From positions 86,896,286-86,960,285 of the forward strand of contig NC_035444.2 of NCBI RefSeq assembly GCF_002127325.2: a stretch of 64,000 nt of DNA, written 5' to 3'. Every line of letters begins with the position of its first letter. The stretch's first letter is position 1. A program made the position numbers and the translations under genes. Of the stretch, positions 12,123 to 22,666 are shown piece by piece. The DNA comes from Helianthus annuus (taxonomy: Eukaryota; Streptophyta; Magnoliopsida; Asterales; Asteraceae). A model generated the notes under the pieces. The model was given only the letters and a program-made list of their open reading frames with translations. It ran no database searches and was not told the DNA's origin.

Positions 12123-12818
12123 TTGTTCATTGTCATGGTAGCTCGTAAGGATATGGCGAAATCCTTTTCTCGACTGACCCAAGAGGAAGTCGATTTATTT
12201 TGTATGGAATGGGGTATAGGGACAAAGTATAAACCGGTTGCACCGGCTTGCGATAAATCCATCAATGATTGTCCTTCTGGTATGATCGCCTTGTATTGTC
12301 GTCATTTTGAGTTTTCCAATCTTCGTTACCCGTTTTCAAACTTTGTCTTGAATATTTTAGAATATTATCGAGTGTCTTTTGGTCAGATTCATCCCCTTGG
12401 TATGGCTAGGGTTTTACACTTTGAGATTATGTGTCGGGCTTGCGGGTATGATCCCACTCTTTTATCATTCCGTCGTTTTTTCCGGCTTGCTAAGAATGGT
12501 GATTGGTTCACCTTTGAAACCAGTCAAGTTGACACTTGTTTAATTTCATCCACGGTTTCTACACTTGGGGTTTGGAAGGATCGGTTTTTCTGGGTGTCGG
12601 AGGAAATTGTTCCTTTTAAACTTGTTTGGAGACACCCGGATGTTGTTCTGAATGTCCGGAGCCCTTTGATTCCGAGATAAACACTCGCTTTTTAGAAATT
12701 CTTAGGGAGTGCCCTTCGAGGCTTCGCCCTTTTCCTGTTCATTTGTTGGTGTTGTTGGGTATAAGTAAAGTTTGGGAAAAGGCTAACCGGGATCCGGTGC
12801 TTATTAGAGATGGGAAGG
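12123..12818 (+). pseudogene. Antisense gene of Tat element, exon 1, copy 1 (Transposase_28-like domain)
   Basis: The product starts MVARKDMAKS at 12135 (an upstream in-frame ATG lies at 12123). Residues of roughly 40 to 160 match the pattern of the plant putative gypsy-type transposon domain (Transposase_28): a segment around ILEYYRV, HPLGMARVLHFEIMCRA, then NGDWFTFE and GVWKDRFFWV. Function is unknown. The frame that carries this domain ends at 12680, but the expected continuation (EINTRFLEILRECPSRLRPF) is in another frame from about 12660 to 12818, so a one-base loss near 12640-12660 breaks the gene. The same break is in copy 2. The exon ends at AAGG|GTAGAC. It runs opposite to gag-pol, so it would need its own promoter or read-through from the LTR. 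Confidence 0.75.
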
Positions 12819-12895
12819 GTAGACATTTATTCTTTTCTTGCTTTTTTGTTCCTTTTTCTTTGTTTGCTTATGTGTTTTTTATATTTGTGTTGCAG
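12819..12895 (+). other. Predicted 77-nt spliceosomal intron, copy 1
   Basis: It starts GTAGAC and ends TTTTATATTTGTGTTGCAG after a long T-rich stretch, a textbook plant 3' splice site. Removing it joins GGG AAG G to TT ATG TCT with the frame preserved from the exon 1 continuation into the 484-codon exon 2. Frame continuity across the predicted site is the main support; transcripts would settle it. Confidence 0.65.
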
Positions 12896-14349
12896 TTATG
12901 TCTGCCCTTGATTTCATTAAAAGCGATGACACCTCTGATGTTGCCTTTGATGATGTTGCTGCCACTCCTGGTGAAAATGCGGTTGTTAAGGGTTCTGATT
13001 ACAGGTTTGAGGGTTCTGGTTATGTCAATGTTCCGAATGTTAAAGGCTTTACTAAGGTTACTGCTTCTAAAGGTTCCACCCGTCGTTCCCAACGTTATCT
13101 GAAGGGTGTTGATCAACCTTCTGGTTCAGAGCCCATCGATGTTAGTGATGATATTGAGGTGTCGGGGGATCAACCTGTGGATGTTGGCAAGGGTAAGGAA
13201 AAGGAGTTAGTTGTTTCCAACAAGAAGAAGAAATTGATTAAGAAACGTACCCATCATGTTGTTCAAGGTTCGTCAGCCAAAAGTGTTGAGAGCTTCGAAG
13301 GTTCAGAGGGTCAAGATGTTTACGTGCCTAACTGGGGGGTTAAGGTTGGTGATAATTTTAAGGATCCGGCTGTTTGTGCCGAAGCTTTGGCTCATTTTGC
13401 TCCTCCCGGTGTTCGAAGTGCCATATCTGAGATGGAGGCTGATCATCTTATTTCTAGGATGATGCTCAGCTCCTGCAACCTTTCTGCCTTTTTGGCTGAA
13501 GGTGTTACTCGTTTTGCTAAAGGGATGCAGGAGTATGAGGAGGCTTCCAAAAAGAAGGAGAAAATGAAGGCTTCACTTGTTGCCATGAAGAAGGAGATCG
13601 AGATCTTTTCTGAGAAGGAATTGGCTTGGACCAAGAAAGAGGCGGAGTTAACGAAGAGGCACGAAATTGAGATGGGTGATCTCAGGAAGAGCTTTGAAGC
13701 TAGCCTTCTGAAGCTGAAGTCTGACCGGGAGGCCTTAGCTGTGCAACAGAAGGCTTTTTATAAGGAGAAAAATGGTCTGAAAACTTTGGTTGCCCAGGCT
13801 ACTGGAGATAACCAATGGCTCATTAAGCAGGGTTTTCACCAGGTGGTTACCTATCTCTTGCACTCTAAAGAGTTTAACTCCGCTCTTGGTGATGTTTTCA
13901 CTAAACTACTCAATCTGGGAAAACACCAAGGTCTTGTTGCGGGTTATAAGCTTAACGAGTCTGGCCAACCCTTAGAGAAGTCTCCCCTGTACCGTCCTGA
14001 GGCTTCCGATGTTTTTAAGAGTTCTGTTGAACAAATGGAGAGGTTGTCGTACCCGTATGTGAGTCAGGTTGCCTCTTGTTATGGTAAGCCTCTCTCTGTT
14101 TTGCAGGAACTGAAGCCCGATGGTTTGAATGAAAAGTTATGTGCTGAAATGCTTGGCTTCCTTTCGAGGAAACGTTCCTACTCGGGAGATAGTGAAGATA
14201 CTTTTCCTGGGGAATATGATGCTCCGAAGGATGCCAGTTTGGAAGGTTCAGCTGCTGAGGATCTGGGTCCAAAAGCTAAAAAGGTTAAGAAGACTAAGAA
14301 GGCCAAAGGTAGCAGTTCTGGGGTCTCTAAGCCTTCTACTGATGCATGA
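12896..14349 (+). CDS. Antisense gene of Tat element, exon 2, copy 1
   Basis: An uninterrupted frame of about 484 codons, beginning MSALDFIKSDD at 12898 and ending at the stop 14347-14349. The order seen is an acidic and serine-rich stretch; a basic patch (NKKKKLIKKR); a globular part including WGVKVGDNFKDP and FLAEGVTRF; a charged coiled coil of about 100 residues (around 13500-13790, heptads rich in K, E and L); another globular part; and a basic tail (AKKVKKTKKAKG) that could be a nuclear localisation signal. No catalytic motif is recognised. It belongs to the extra, antisense ORF of Tat elements, whose role is not known. It is intact in both copies while gag-pol is full of stops. Confidence 0.75.
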
Positions 14350-15315
14350 AATTCGTAGCTTTCTTAGCACTTGTTTTAAAACAATTTGTGGTTTGTAACC
14401 TTTAAACAATATTAGGTTTTTAGGAACCCTTAAGGTTCCTGTTGGTGGTATTCTAGGCCCTTATGGCCGTTTGAACAATAGCTGAATTTGCAAGTTACTA
14501 GGACTTGCCTTAACTCTTGTTTGAAAGTCTTTCATGGCTTTCTTTGCTATGGTATGATGGTTAATTATTTTACTTGTGTTAAGTTTTTATACTTATGTCT
14601 GTTTTGTTGAGTTAGTTTGGTTGGCTTTAACCCTTCAAGCCTTTTGGCTACTCGTAGGTGGGTTGAAGCCTTCAAGGTTTCGAGCTGTCATGTAGGTGGC
14701 TTGAAGCCTTGACGACTCTTTATGACTTGATTTGGTTTGTATTTTTTTGTCAAAGGATTTTTCTTTTTGCTTGTATTTTTCCTTAGATAATTTTCATTCT
14801 CTTGTAACTTTGTCTTTGTTGAGTTTGTGTTGTCTTTATGTTTTTTTACACCTTAAAGGGTTCAGTGCTGCAGACACTTAGCCTTGGTGTTTTTTAACAA
14901 GAGGACATAGCACCTATCCTTTTTATTATTTCTTTGTGATTTTTTTTGACTTCGTAAGCCTGTTTGTTGGTTATATTTCTAAGGCTTAAGGAACAGTTGG
15001 TGTAGGTTGTTCAGGCATGTCTATGAGACAATTTTGCTTTGACTTAATAAGTCTCATGGAGTTGTATTGATTTAGGAACTCACCCCTTATATAGGTTCAT
15101 TCAACCCTTGAACCTATTGAGCGATGTGGCCTGGGAGCTCATCCCCTTACATGGCCCTTGCCATGGAGTTTTTTGCTAGGTTCTCAACCTGACCTTAGGA
15201 TAGAAAGACAAGTTCGACAAAACAACTTCATTCATTCAAGCAATACTTGCTTTTTTACAAAAGGTATTCGTAGTGTTGTTAGGAATACATTTTAATACAA
15301 ACCAAACTTTCCTGT
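14350..15315. other. Non-coding spacer between antisense gene and integrase, copy 1
   Basis: T-rich, with repeated phrases around GGGTTGAAGCCTTCAAGG and CTTGAAGCCTTGACGAC (14640-14715). It probably serves as 3' UTR for both the antisense gene and the pol transcript. The same sequence is repeated at 18633-19598. Confidence 0.6.
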
Positions 15316-15624
15316 CTAAACATGGAACCTTCTCAGGGTTTTGCCATTCCAATGCCTTGGAAGCCTTTTACCTTCTGAGTCTGCTAGCTTGTAGGATCCA
15401 CCCTTGTGTGCTTCAAGGATGGTATATGGACCTTCCCATTTTGGGCCAAGCTTTCCTTGATTTTCTTTTTTGCTAGCTTCATTGTTTCTAAGGACTAGGT
15501 CCCCTGGTTTGAATCGTTCATTCTTGACTTTTTTGTTGTAGTAGGCTTCCATTTGCTGCTTATATTTGGCTTCTTGAATTGCGGCTTGATCTTGAGCTTC
15601 TTCTAGGAGTTGTAAATTCAACAT
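15316..15624 (-). pseudogene. Integrase C-terminus, duplicated copy
   Basis: A 102-residue fragment with KVKNERFKPGDLVLR and GKLGPKWEGPY, the GPF/Y-type C-terminal module of gypsy integrases, ending HWNGKTLRRFHV. It is identical in arrangement to 19599-19907 but lacks the rest of integrase upstream because the duplication junction at 15697 cuts it. It has no chromodomain, as expected for Tat. This is a dead fragment. Confidence 0.85.
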
Positions 15625-15696
15625 GGTCTCTTTCTAGTTTGTTTTGGGATCCATGTTGACAATTCGTTGGGTTACAACTCCTATTTCAGCAGGGAT

Positions 15697-16119
15697 TTCA
15701 CTAGTTTATTTTTGCTATTTGCTAAGGATCCTTCTCCTGAATATGATCAGGCTCGAATGAAGGAGCAAATAGAATGTGTGTGTTGGATGCGAAAGGAAGA
15801 GAGTCGCATGAAGCAAACACTCAAGATGAATGACCAGAGATTAAGAGAATCAGGGCTGGTCCGGAATGTCTTCTGAAGTAAATGAAGTGTCAATTTATAG
15901 GAGAAGACATCTCCCAAAGAAGAGTACATTTGACTAGTGACCTGTGCTTGCAGTGAGGGGTTTCCCCTTTTGGGGGTTAAAACCTTTTGACCCCTGGATA
16001 ATAGCGTGTGCTCTTGCATACCTGCGTTGCTTTTGCGGCTAGCGAGTTGGTGGAGCTGTTCGGGGATGTGACTTATTTACTGTTCCCATGTTGCTTTACT
16101 TCATTTCCTCAGCTTTTCA
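15697..16119 (-). repeat. Truncated internal LTR at duplication junction
   Basis: Matches the left LTR from 11414 to 11836. The first 125 bp of the LTR in plus-strand order are missing, because the duplication broke there. It carries the same TATA-like site as the full LTRs. Confidence 0.95.
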
Positions 16120-16405
16120 AAGACATCTGACTTTTATACGTGTGTTTTTCTGTCCAAAGGCTTCGAGGATTCAAGGGTTGAAACGTTGAAACGGTTTTTG
16201 AATTTTGGAATTTGACAAGACAGTTGACAAGACCCGTGGCAGTTTGTCAGGCGGCGGTTTTAAATTCTGCTTGTTTGATAATTATCCCTAATCTCATTTA
16301 TTTACACATTTTTCTTATTGAAGAACATAACTTGCTCTTTATTTCTCCCAAGTATCCCCCTTTTTCAAAATCATGTCAGTTCCGTTTTTCTTATTTTCTC
16401 TTTAA

Positions 16406-17101
16406 TTGTTCATTGTCATGGGTGCTCGTAAGGATATGGCGAAATCCTTTTCTCGACTGACCCAAGAGGAAGTCGATTTATTTTGTATGGAATGGGGTAT
16501 AGGGACAAAGTATAAACCGGTTGCACCGGCTTGCGATAAATCCATCAATGATTGTCCTTCTGGTATGATCGCCTTGTATTGTCGTCATTTTGAGTTTTCC
16601 AATCTTCGTTACCCGTTTTCAAACTTTGTCTTGAATATTTTAGAATATTATCGAGTGCCTTTTGGTCAGATTCATCCCCTTGGTATGGCTAGGGTTTTAC
16701 ACTTTGAGATTATGTGTCGGGCTTGCGGGTATGATCCCACTCTTTTATCATTCCGTCGTTTTTTCCGGCTTGCTAAGAATGGTGATTGGTTCACCTTTGA
16801 AACCAGTCAAGTTGACACTTGTTTAATTTCATCCACGGTTTCTACACTTGGGGTTTGGAAGGATCGGTTTTTCTGGGTGTCGGAGGAAATTGTTCCTTTT
16901 AAACTTGTTTGGAGACACCCGGATGTTGTTCTGAATGTCCGGAGCCCTTTGATTCCGAGATAAACACTCGCTTTTTAGAAATTCTTAGGGAGTGCCCTTC
17001 GAGGCTTCGCCCTTTTCCTGTTCATTTGTTGGTGTTGTTGGGTATAAGTAAAGTTTGGGAAAAGGCTAACCGGGATCCGGTGCTTATTAGAGATGGGAAG
17101 G
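16406..17101 (+). pseudogene. Antisense gene of Tat element, exon 1, copy 2
   Basis: Same as copy 1 apart from a few changes: the first codons read MGARKD instead of MVARKD, and one residue in the domain changes (YYRVPFG for YYRVSFG). The Transposase_28-like domain is in the frame ending at 16963, and the continuation is in another frame from about 16940 to 17101. Sharing this break with copy 1 shows that it is older than the duplication, unless gene conversion spread it. Confidence 0.75.
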
Positions 17102-17178
17102 GTATACATTTATTCTTTTCTTGCTTTTTTGTTCCTTTTTCTTTGTTTGCTTATGTGTTTTTTATATTTGTGTTGCAG
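17102..17178 (+). other. Predicted 77-nt intron, copy 2
   Basis: Same position and acceptor as in copy 1, but the donor reads GTATAC instead of GTAGAC. Splicing would again keep the frame. Confidence 0.65.
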
Positions 17179-18632
17179 TTATGTCTGCCCTTGATTTCAT
17201 TAAAAGCGATGACACCTCTGATGTTGCCTTTGATGATGTTGCTGCCACTCCTGGTGAAAATGCGGTTGTTAAGGGTTCTGATTACAGGTTTGAGGGTTCT
17301 GGTTATGTCAATGTTCCGAATGTTAAAGGCTTTACTAAGGTTACTGCTTCTAAAGGTTCCACCCGTCGTTCCCAACATTATCTGAAGGGTGTTGATCAAC
17401 CTTCTGGTTCAGAGCCCATCGATGTTAGTGATGATATTGAGGTGTCGGGGGATCAACCTGTGGATGTTGGCAAGGGTAAGGAAAAGGAGTTAGTTGTTTC
17501 CAACAAGAAGAAGAAATTGATTAAGAAACGTACCCATCATGTTGTTCAAGGTTCGTCAGCCAAAAGTGTTGAGAGCTTCGAAGGTTCAGAGGGTCAAGAT
17601 GTTTACGTGCCTAACTGGGGGGTTAAGGTTGGTGATAATTTTAAGGATCCGGCTGTTTGTGCCGAAGCTTTGGCTCATTTTGCTCCTCCCGGTGTTCGAA
17701 GTGCCATATCTGATATGGAGGCTGATCATCTTATTTCTAGGATGATGCTCAGCTCCTGCAACCTTTCTGCCTTTTTGGCTGAAGGTGTTACTCGTTTTGC
17801 TAAAGGGATGCAGGAGTATGAGGAGGCTTCCAAAAAGAAGGAGAAAATGAAGGCTTCACTTGTTGCCATGAAGAAGGAGATCGAGATCTTTTCTGAGAAG
17901 GAATTGGCTTGGACCAAGAAAGAGGCGGAGTTAACGAAGAGGCACGAAATTGAGATGGGTGATCTCAGGAAGAGCTTTGAAGCTAGCCTTCTGAAGCTGA
18001 AGTCTGACCGGGAGGCCTTAGCTGTGCAACAGAAGGCTTTTTATAAGGAGAAAAATGGTCTGAAAACTTTGGTTGCCCAGGCTACTGGAGATAACCAATG
18101 GCTCATTAAGCAGGGTTTTCACCAGGTGGTTACCTATCTCTTGCACTCTAAAGAGTTTAACTCCGCTCTTGGTGATGTTTTCACTAAACTACTCAATCTG
18201 GGAAAACACCAAGGTCTTGTTGCGGGTTATAAGCTTAACGAGTCTGGCCAACCCTTAGAGAAGTCTCCCCTGTACCGTCCTGAGGCTTCCGATGTTTTTA
18301 AGAGTTCTGTTGAACAAATGGAGAGGTTGTCGTACCCGTATGTGAGTCAGGTTGCCTCTTGTTATGGTAAGCCTCTCTCTGTTTTGCAGGAACTGAAGCC
18401 CGATGGTTTGAATGAAAAGTTATGTGCTGAAATGCTTGGCTTCCTTTCGAGGAAACGTTCCTACTCGGGAGATAGTGAAGATACTTTTCCTGGGGAATAT
18501 GATGCTCCGAAGGATGCCAGTTTGGAAGGTTCAGCTGCTGAGGATCTGGGTCCAAAAGCTAAAAAGGTTAAGAAGACTAAGAAGGCCAAAGGTAGCAGTT
18601 CTGGGGTCTCTAAGCCTTCTACTGATGCATGA
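17179..18632 (+). CDS. Antisense gene of Tat element, exon 2, copy 2
   Basis: A frame of about 484 codons, from MSALDFIKSDD to the stop at 18630-18632, with the coiled coil and lysine-rich tail as in copy 1. Two amino acid changes from copy 1 were noticed: RSQHYLKG for RSQRYLKG, and AISDMEAD for AISEMEAD. No enzyme motif. It is still open, which contrasts with the stops in gag-pol of the same element. Confidence 0.75.
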
Positions 18633-19598
18633 AATTCGTAGCTTTCTTAGCACTTGTTTTAAAACAATTTGTGGTTTGTAACCTTTAAACAATATTAGGT
18701 TTTTAGGAACCCTTAAGGTTCCTGTTGGTGGTATTCTAGGCCCTTATGGCCGTTTGAACAATAGCTGAATTTGCAAGTTACTAGGACTTGCCTTAACTCT
18801 TGTTTGAAAGTCTTTCATGGCTTTCTTTGCTATGGTATGATGGTTAATTATTTTACTTGTGTTAAGTTTTTATACTTATGTCTGTTTTGTTGAGTTAGTT
18901 TGGTTGGCTTTAACCCTTCAAGCCTTTTGGCTACTCGTAGGTGGGTTGAAGCCTTCAAGGTTTCGAGCTGTCATGTAGGTGGCTTGAAGCCTTGACGACT
19001 CTTTATGACTTGATTTGGTTTGTATTTTTTTGTCAAAGGATTTTTCTTTTTGCTTGTATTTTTCCTTAGATAATTTTCATTCTCTTGTAACTTTGTCTTT
19101 GTTGAGTTTGTGTTGTCTTTATGTTTTTTTACACCTTAAAGGGTTCAGTGCTGCAGACACTTAGCCTTGGTGTTTTTTAACAAGAGGACATAGCACCTAT
19201 CCTTTTTATTATTTCTTTGTGATTTTTTTTGACTTCGTAAGCCTGTTTGTTGGTTATATTTCTAAGGCTTAAGGAACAGTTGGTGTAGGTTGTTCAGGCA
19301 TGTCTATGAGACAATTTTGCTTTGACTTAATAAGTCTCATGGAGTTGTATTGATTTAGGAACTCACCCCTTATATAGGTTCATTCAACCCTTGAACCTAT
19401 TGAGCGATGTGGCCTGGGAGCTCATCCCCTTACATGGCCCTTGCCATGGAGTTTTTTGCTAGGTTCTCAACCTGACCTTAGGATAGAAAGACAAGTTCGA
19501 CAAAACAACTTCATTCATTCAAGCAATACTTGCTTTTTTACAAAAGGTATTCGTAGTGTTGTTAGGAATACATTTTAATACAAACCAAACTTTCCTGT
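18633..19598. other. Non-coding spacer, copy 2
   Basis: Repeat of 14350-15315. T-rich, no ORF, probable 3' UTR for transcripts of both strands. Confidence 0.6.
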
Positions 19599-19907
19599 CT
19601 AAACATGGAACCTTCTCAGGGTTTTGCCATTCCAATGCCTTGGAAGCCTTTTACCTTCTGAGTCTGCTAGCTTGTAGGATCCACCCTTGTGTGCTTCAAG
19701 GATGGTATATGGACCTTCCCATTTTGGGCCAAGCTTTCCTTGATTTTCTTTTTTGCTAGCTTCATTGTTTCTAAGGACTAGGTCCCCTGGTTTGAATCGT
19801 TCATTCTTGACTTTTTTGTTGTAGTAGGCTTCCATTTGCTGCTTATATTTGGCTTCTTGAATTGCGGCTTGATCTTGAGCTTCTTCTAGGAGTTGTAAAT
19901 TCAACAT
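19599..19907 (-). pseudogene. Integrase C-terminus of Tat pol
   Basis: The C-terminal module (GKLGPKWEGPY) is in the same frame as the integrase core at 20079-20693. Between them two in-frame TAG codons interrupt the reading frame: one directly after RYESN, and one just before KETMLNLQ. The intervening part still reads as integrase (PYSLVFGSEAVIPAEIG, a conserved phrase of the family). Confidence 0.9.
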
Positions 19908-20078
19908 GGTCTCTTTCTAGTTTGTTTTGGGATCCATGTTGACAATTCGTTGGGTTACAACTCCTATTTCAGCAGGGATTACAGCCTCGGATCCAAATAC
20001 CAAGCTATAAGGTGTTTTCTTGTGGTTTGTTTTTTCGGTTATTCTGATTGCCCATAGAACACTAGGCAATTCTTCAAG

Positions 20079-20693
20079 CTAGTTGCTTTCGTATCTTCCT
20101 AATCTTGTCTTGATACCTTCTACTATGCTTCGATTTGCCCTTTCAACTTGGCCATTTGATTGCGGGTAAGCTACTGAGCTGAAGATCTGGTTGATCCTGT
20201 ACTCTTTACACCGGACGCTGAAAGGCTTTTCAGCAAATTGCTTCCCGTTGTCAGTAACAATCACTCCCGGCAATCCATAGCGGCAGATGATGTTTTCCCA
20301 AACGAAGTCAATGACCTGTTTGCCTATGATCTTAGCGAGTGGTTTAACCTCGGGCCACTTGGTAAAATAATCTATTGCTACTAGCAAGAATTTTACCCCA
20401 CCTTTGCTTGGAGGGAATGGTCCAACAATGTCCATTCCCCACTTTTGGAATGGCCATGCCGAGGTTATTGGGACAAGATCATGCTTGGGATTTTTTAGGA
20501 TTGGTGCATGAATTTGACAAGCATCACATTTCTTCAATTGCTCAGTGGTCTCATGATGCATCGAGGGCCAGAAGTATCCCAGGTTCATGAGTTTTGCAAC
20601 CACCGACCTAGCTCCAAAATGAGCTCCACATATGCCTTCGTGAATTTCTTTGATCAAATACTTACTTTGCTCGGGACCAACACATCTTAGCAA
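20079..20693 (-). pseudogene. Tat integrase, zinc finger and catalytic core
   Basis: The HHCC zinc finger is visible (H18, H25, C56, C59). The catalytic core follows with D88 in WGMDIVGP, D148 in VTDNGKQF and E184 in NGQVERANR, so the DDE triad is intact. Integrase would join the cDNA ends to host DNA in the nucleus. The frame is closed by a TAG after RYESN. Its start is separated from the RNase H frame by a one-base change in a short run of G on the plus strand (about 20693-20698). Confidence 0.9.
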
Positions 20694-22123
20694 GGGGGCA
20701 AGGTTTTGTAAAGGGTTTCTCCCTGTAGCACATATTGCCTTGCTTTGATTTTAACCCTTTCAGCTTCTACTTGATCATTGGGTAGTTCACCATTTTGAAG
20801 GAACTTTTTGATGGGAGTCATCCAGTTTGGATCTTCCTCGGTGACTACGTCTTGAACCTCCAATTCATCAATCGATGGAGCCTTCAACACCTCTACCAAC
20901 ACCTTCTTGGTGAGGTGGGCAAAGGTGAGAGATGCTAACTTGCTTAAAGCATCAGCCTTTTTGTTTTGTGACCTGGGAATTTGTTTGATGTTGCATGCTT
21001 GGAAGGTATTCATCAACTCCTTGGATTTTTCCTTATATCTTCTCATGTTGGGTTCATTGGCAACATAGCTATTGTTGACTTGGTTCGAGACTAGTAATGA
21101 ATCTGTGAACACTTCAAACTTTTGGACTTTCATTTCTTTAGCCAGCCTTAATCCGGCGATCAGTGCCTCGTATTCAGCTTCGTTATTGGTGGTCTGAAAA
21201 TCAAAACGAAGGGCATATGTGAATTCCAACCCTTCGGGGTTGATTAAAACTAGCCCAGCCCCTGACCCTTCAACGCTTGAAGCTCCATCGGTGAAGAGCT
21301 TCCAAGCTTCAGGGTTGAAGGGTTCAGCGGTGGTACTGTTTACTTCGTTAATTATTTGGTTTGGGACTTCCACAATGAAGTCAGCCAAGACTTGGGCTTT
21401 GACAACTTTTCGTGGGACGTAGGTGATGTTGTGTTCACCTAGTTCCACTGCCCATTTTGCCAACCTTCCTGAGTTCTCTGGTTTTTCAAGCACATTTTTA
21501 ATGGGTTGGTCAGTGACCACTTGTATAGGATGTGCTTGGAAATACCTCTGAAGCCTTCTAGCCGTTTGAACTAGGGCTAGGGCAAGCTTTTCGAGGGGAG
21601 GATATTTGGTTTCAGCCAATTTTAAAGTTTTGCTGAAGAAGTAAACAGGTACCTGAGCCGTGTTTCGTTCGATGGTGAGGACTGCACTTATAGCCTCTTC
21701 AGCAACCGATAGATAGACTGAAATTAACTCTCCCGTTTCTGGAGCTGCGATGTCTGGCAAGGAAGCAAGATGTTGTTTCATCTGGTTGAAGGCTTCCTCA
21801 GCTTCACCAGTCCATTTGAAATCTTTCTTATCAGAACAATTTTTGAGTGTTTTGTAGAAGGGTAGGGACCTTTCTGCCAGCTTGGAGGTGAAACGCTTCA
21901 AGGCAGCAAGCTTCCCGTTTAAACTTTCAACCTCCTTCTTGGTTTTTGGTAGCTTGGTTTCGAGGATAGCTTTTACTTTGTTTGGGTTGGCCTTAATGCT
22001 TTGTTTTCCGACAACATGGCCTAGGAATTTTCCTTCTTCGAATCCAAACGAGCATTTTTCAGGGTTAAGTTTCATGTTAACCTTTCTGAGATTTTTGAAA
22101 GTTTCTTGGATGTCATCAAGCAT
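20687..22123 (-). pseudogene. Tat reverse transcriptase thumb, connection and RNase H
   Basis: The 478-residue frame starts in the RT thumb (PEKCSFGFEEGKFLGHVV). It continues with an RNase H-like connection domain (VYFFSKTLKLAETKYPP) and then a complete second RNase H with D279 (LFTDGASS), E315/E317 (NNEAEYEAL) and D341 (FTDSLLVSN). A degenerate first and an active second RNase H is a hallmark of the Tat lineage. The last part links to the integrase zinc finger but leaves frame at the end (TLYKTLPPC then stop). RNase H would remove RNA from the cDNA hybrid. Confidence 0.9.
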
Positions 22124-22129
22124 TTGATA

Positions 22130-22621
22130 TTATGTCTTGCTTTTGATTACCAAGTCATCGATGTAAGCTTCCATGTTTTTACCAATTTGACTTGCAAAAG
22201 CTTTGTCTACCAGACGTTGGTAGGTTGCTCCAGCGTTCTTGAGTCCAAAGGGCATCTTCTTGTAGCAGAAGATCCCTTTATCAGTGTGGAACGCCGTCTT
22301 CTCTTCGTCTTCTTCCTTCATAAGTATTTGATGATATCCTTTGTAAGCATCAAGAAAGCATTTGAAAGGGTAACCGGTGAGCGAGTCAACCTTGAGATCG
22401 ATTTCTGGTAGTGGATAACAGTCCTTTGGACAAGCCTTGTTGAGATCCTTGAAGTCTATGCACATCCTCCAGGAGTTGTCCGGCTTCTTGACCATGACTG
22501 GGTTTGCAACCCATGATTGGTACTTGACTTCTCGGAGAATGTCAGCTGATACGAGCTTTTCAACTTCCTGGCAAGCAGCCAGGCTTCTTTCGGGTGCTAA
22601 GCTTTTTTTCTTTTGGACCAT
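22130..22621 (-). pseudogene. Tat reverse transcriptase, fingers and palm
   Basis: 163 residues with MCIDFKDLNKACPKDCYPLP, FLDAYKGYHQI, FGLKNAGATYQRLVD and the catalytic YIDD box near residue 155. The frame is interrupted by a TAA directly after IKSKT, in frame with the continuation at 22123, and by a TGA upstream, after MTGIP. RT copies the element RNA into cDNA inside the virus-like particle. All catalytic residues that can be checked are present; only nonsense changes break it. Confidence 0.95.
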
Positions 22622-22666
22622 GGGCTTGACATCGGGTGGTATTTTTAACTCATGCTCAACAACGTT

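Larger units (their letters stand above)
11414..15696. repeat. Tandem duplication unit, copy 1 (4283 bp)
   Basis: Matches 15697-19979 at a constant offset of 4283 bp, with about six substitutions noticed by eye. It contains 423 bp of LTR, the antisense gene and the integrase C-terminus. The junction at 15696/15697 joins integrase sequence (CAGCAGGGAT) to mid-LTR sequence (TTCACTAG) with one or two bases of overlap. Confidence 0.95.
15697..19979. repeat. Tandem duplication unit, copy 2 (4283 bp)
   Basis: Second copy of 11414-15696. This copy is continuous with the rest of integrase on its right, so it occupies the original position of the pol 3' end. Confidence 0.95.

Noticed and set aside
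13443..14398. Frames antisense to or overlapping exon 2 of the Tat antisense gene (also 17726-18681)
   Set aside because: They lie within the 484-codon exon in other frames, with composition typical of shadow frames.
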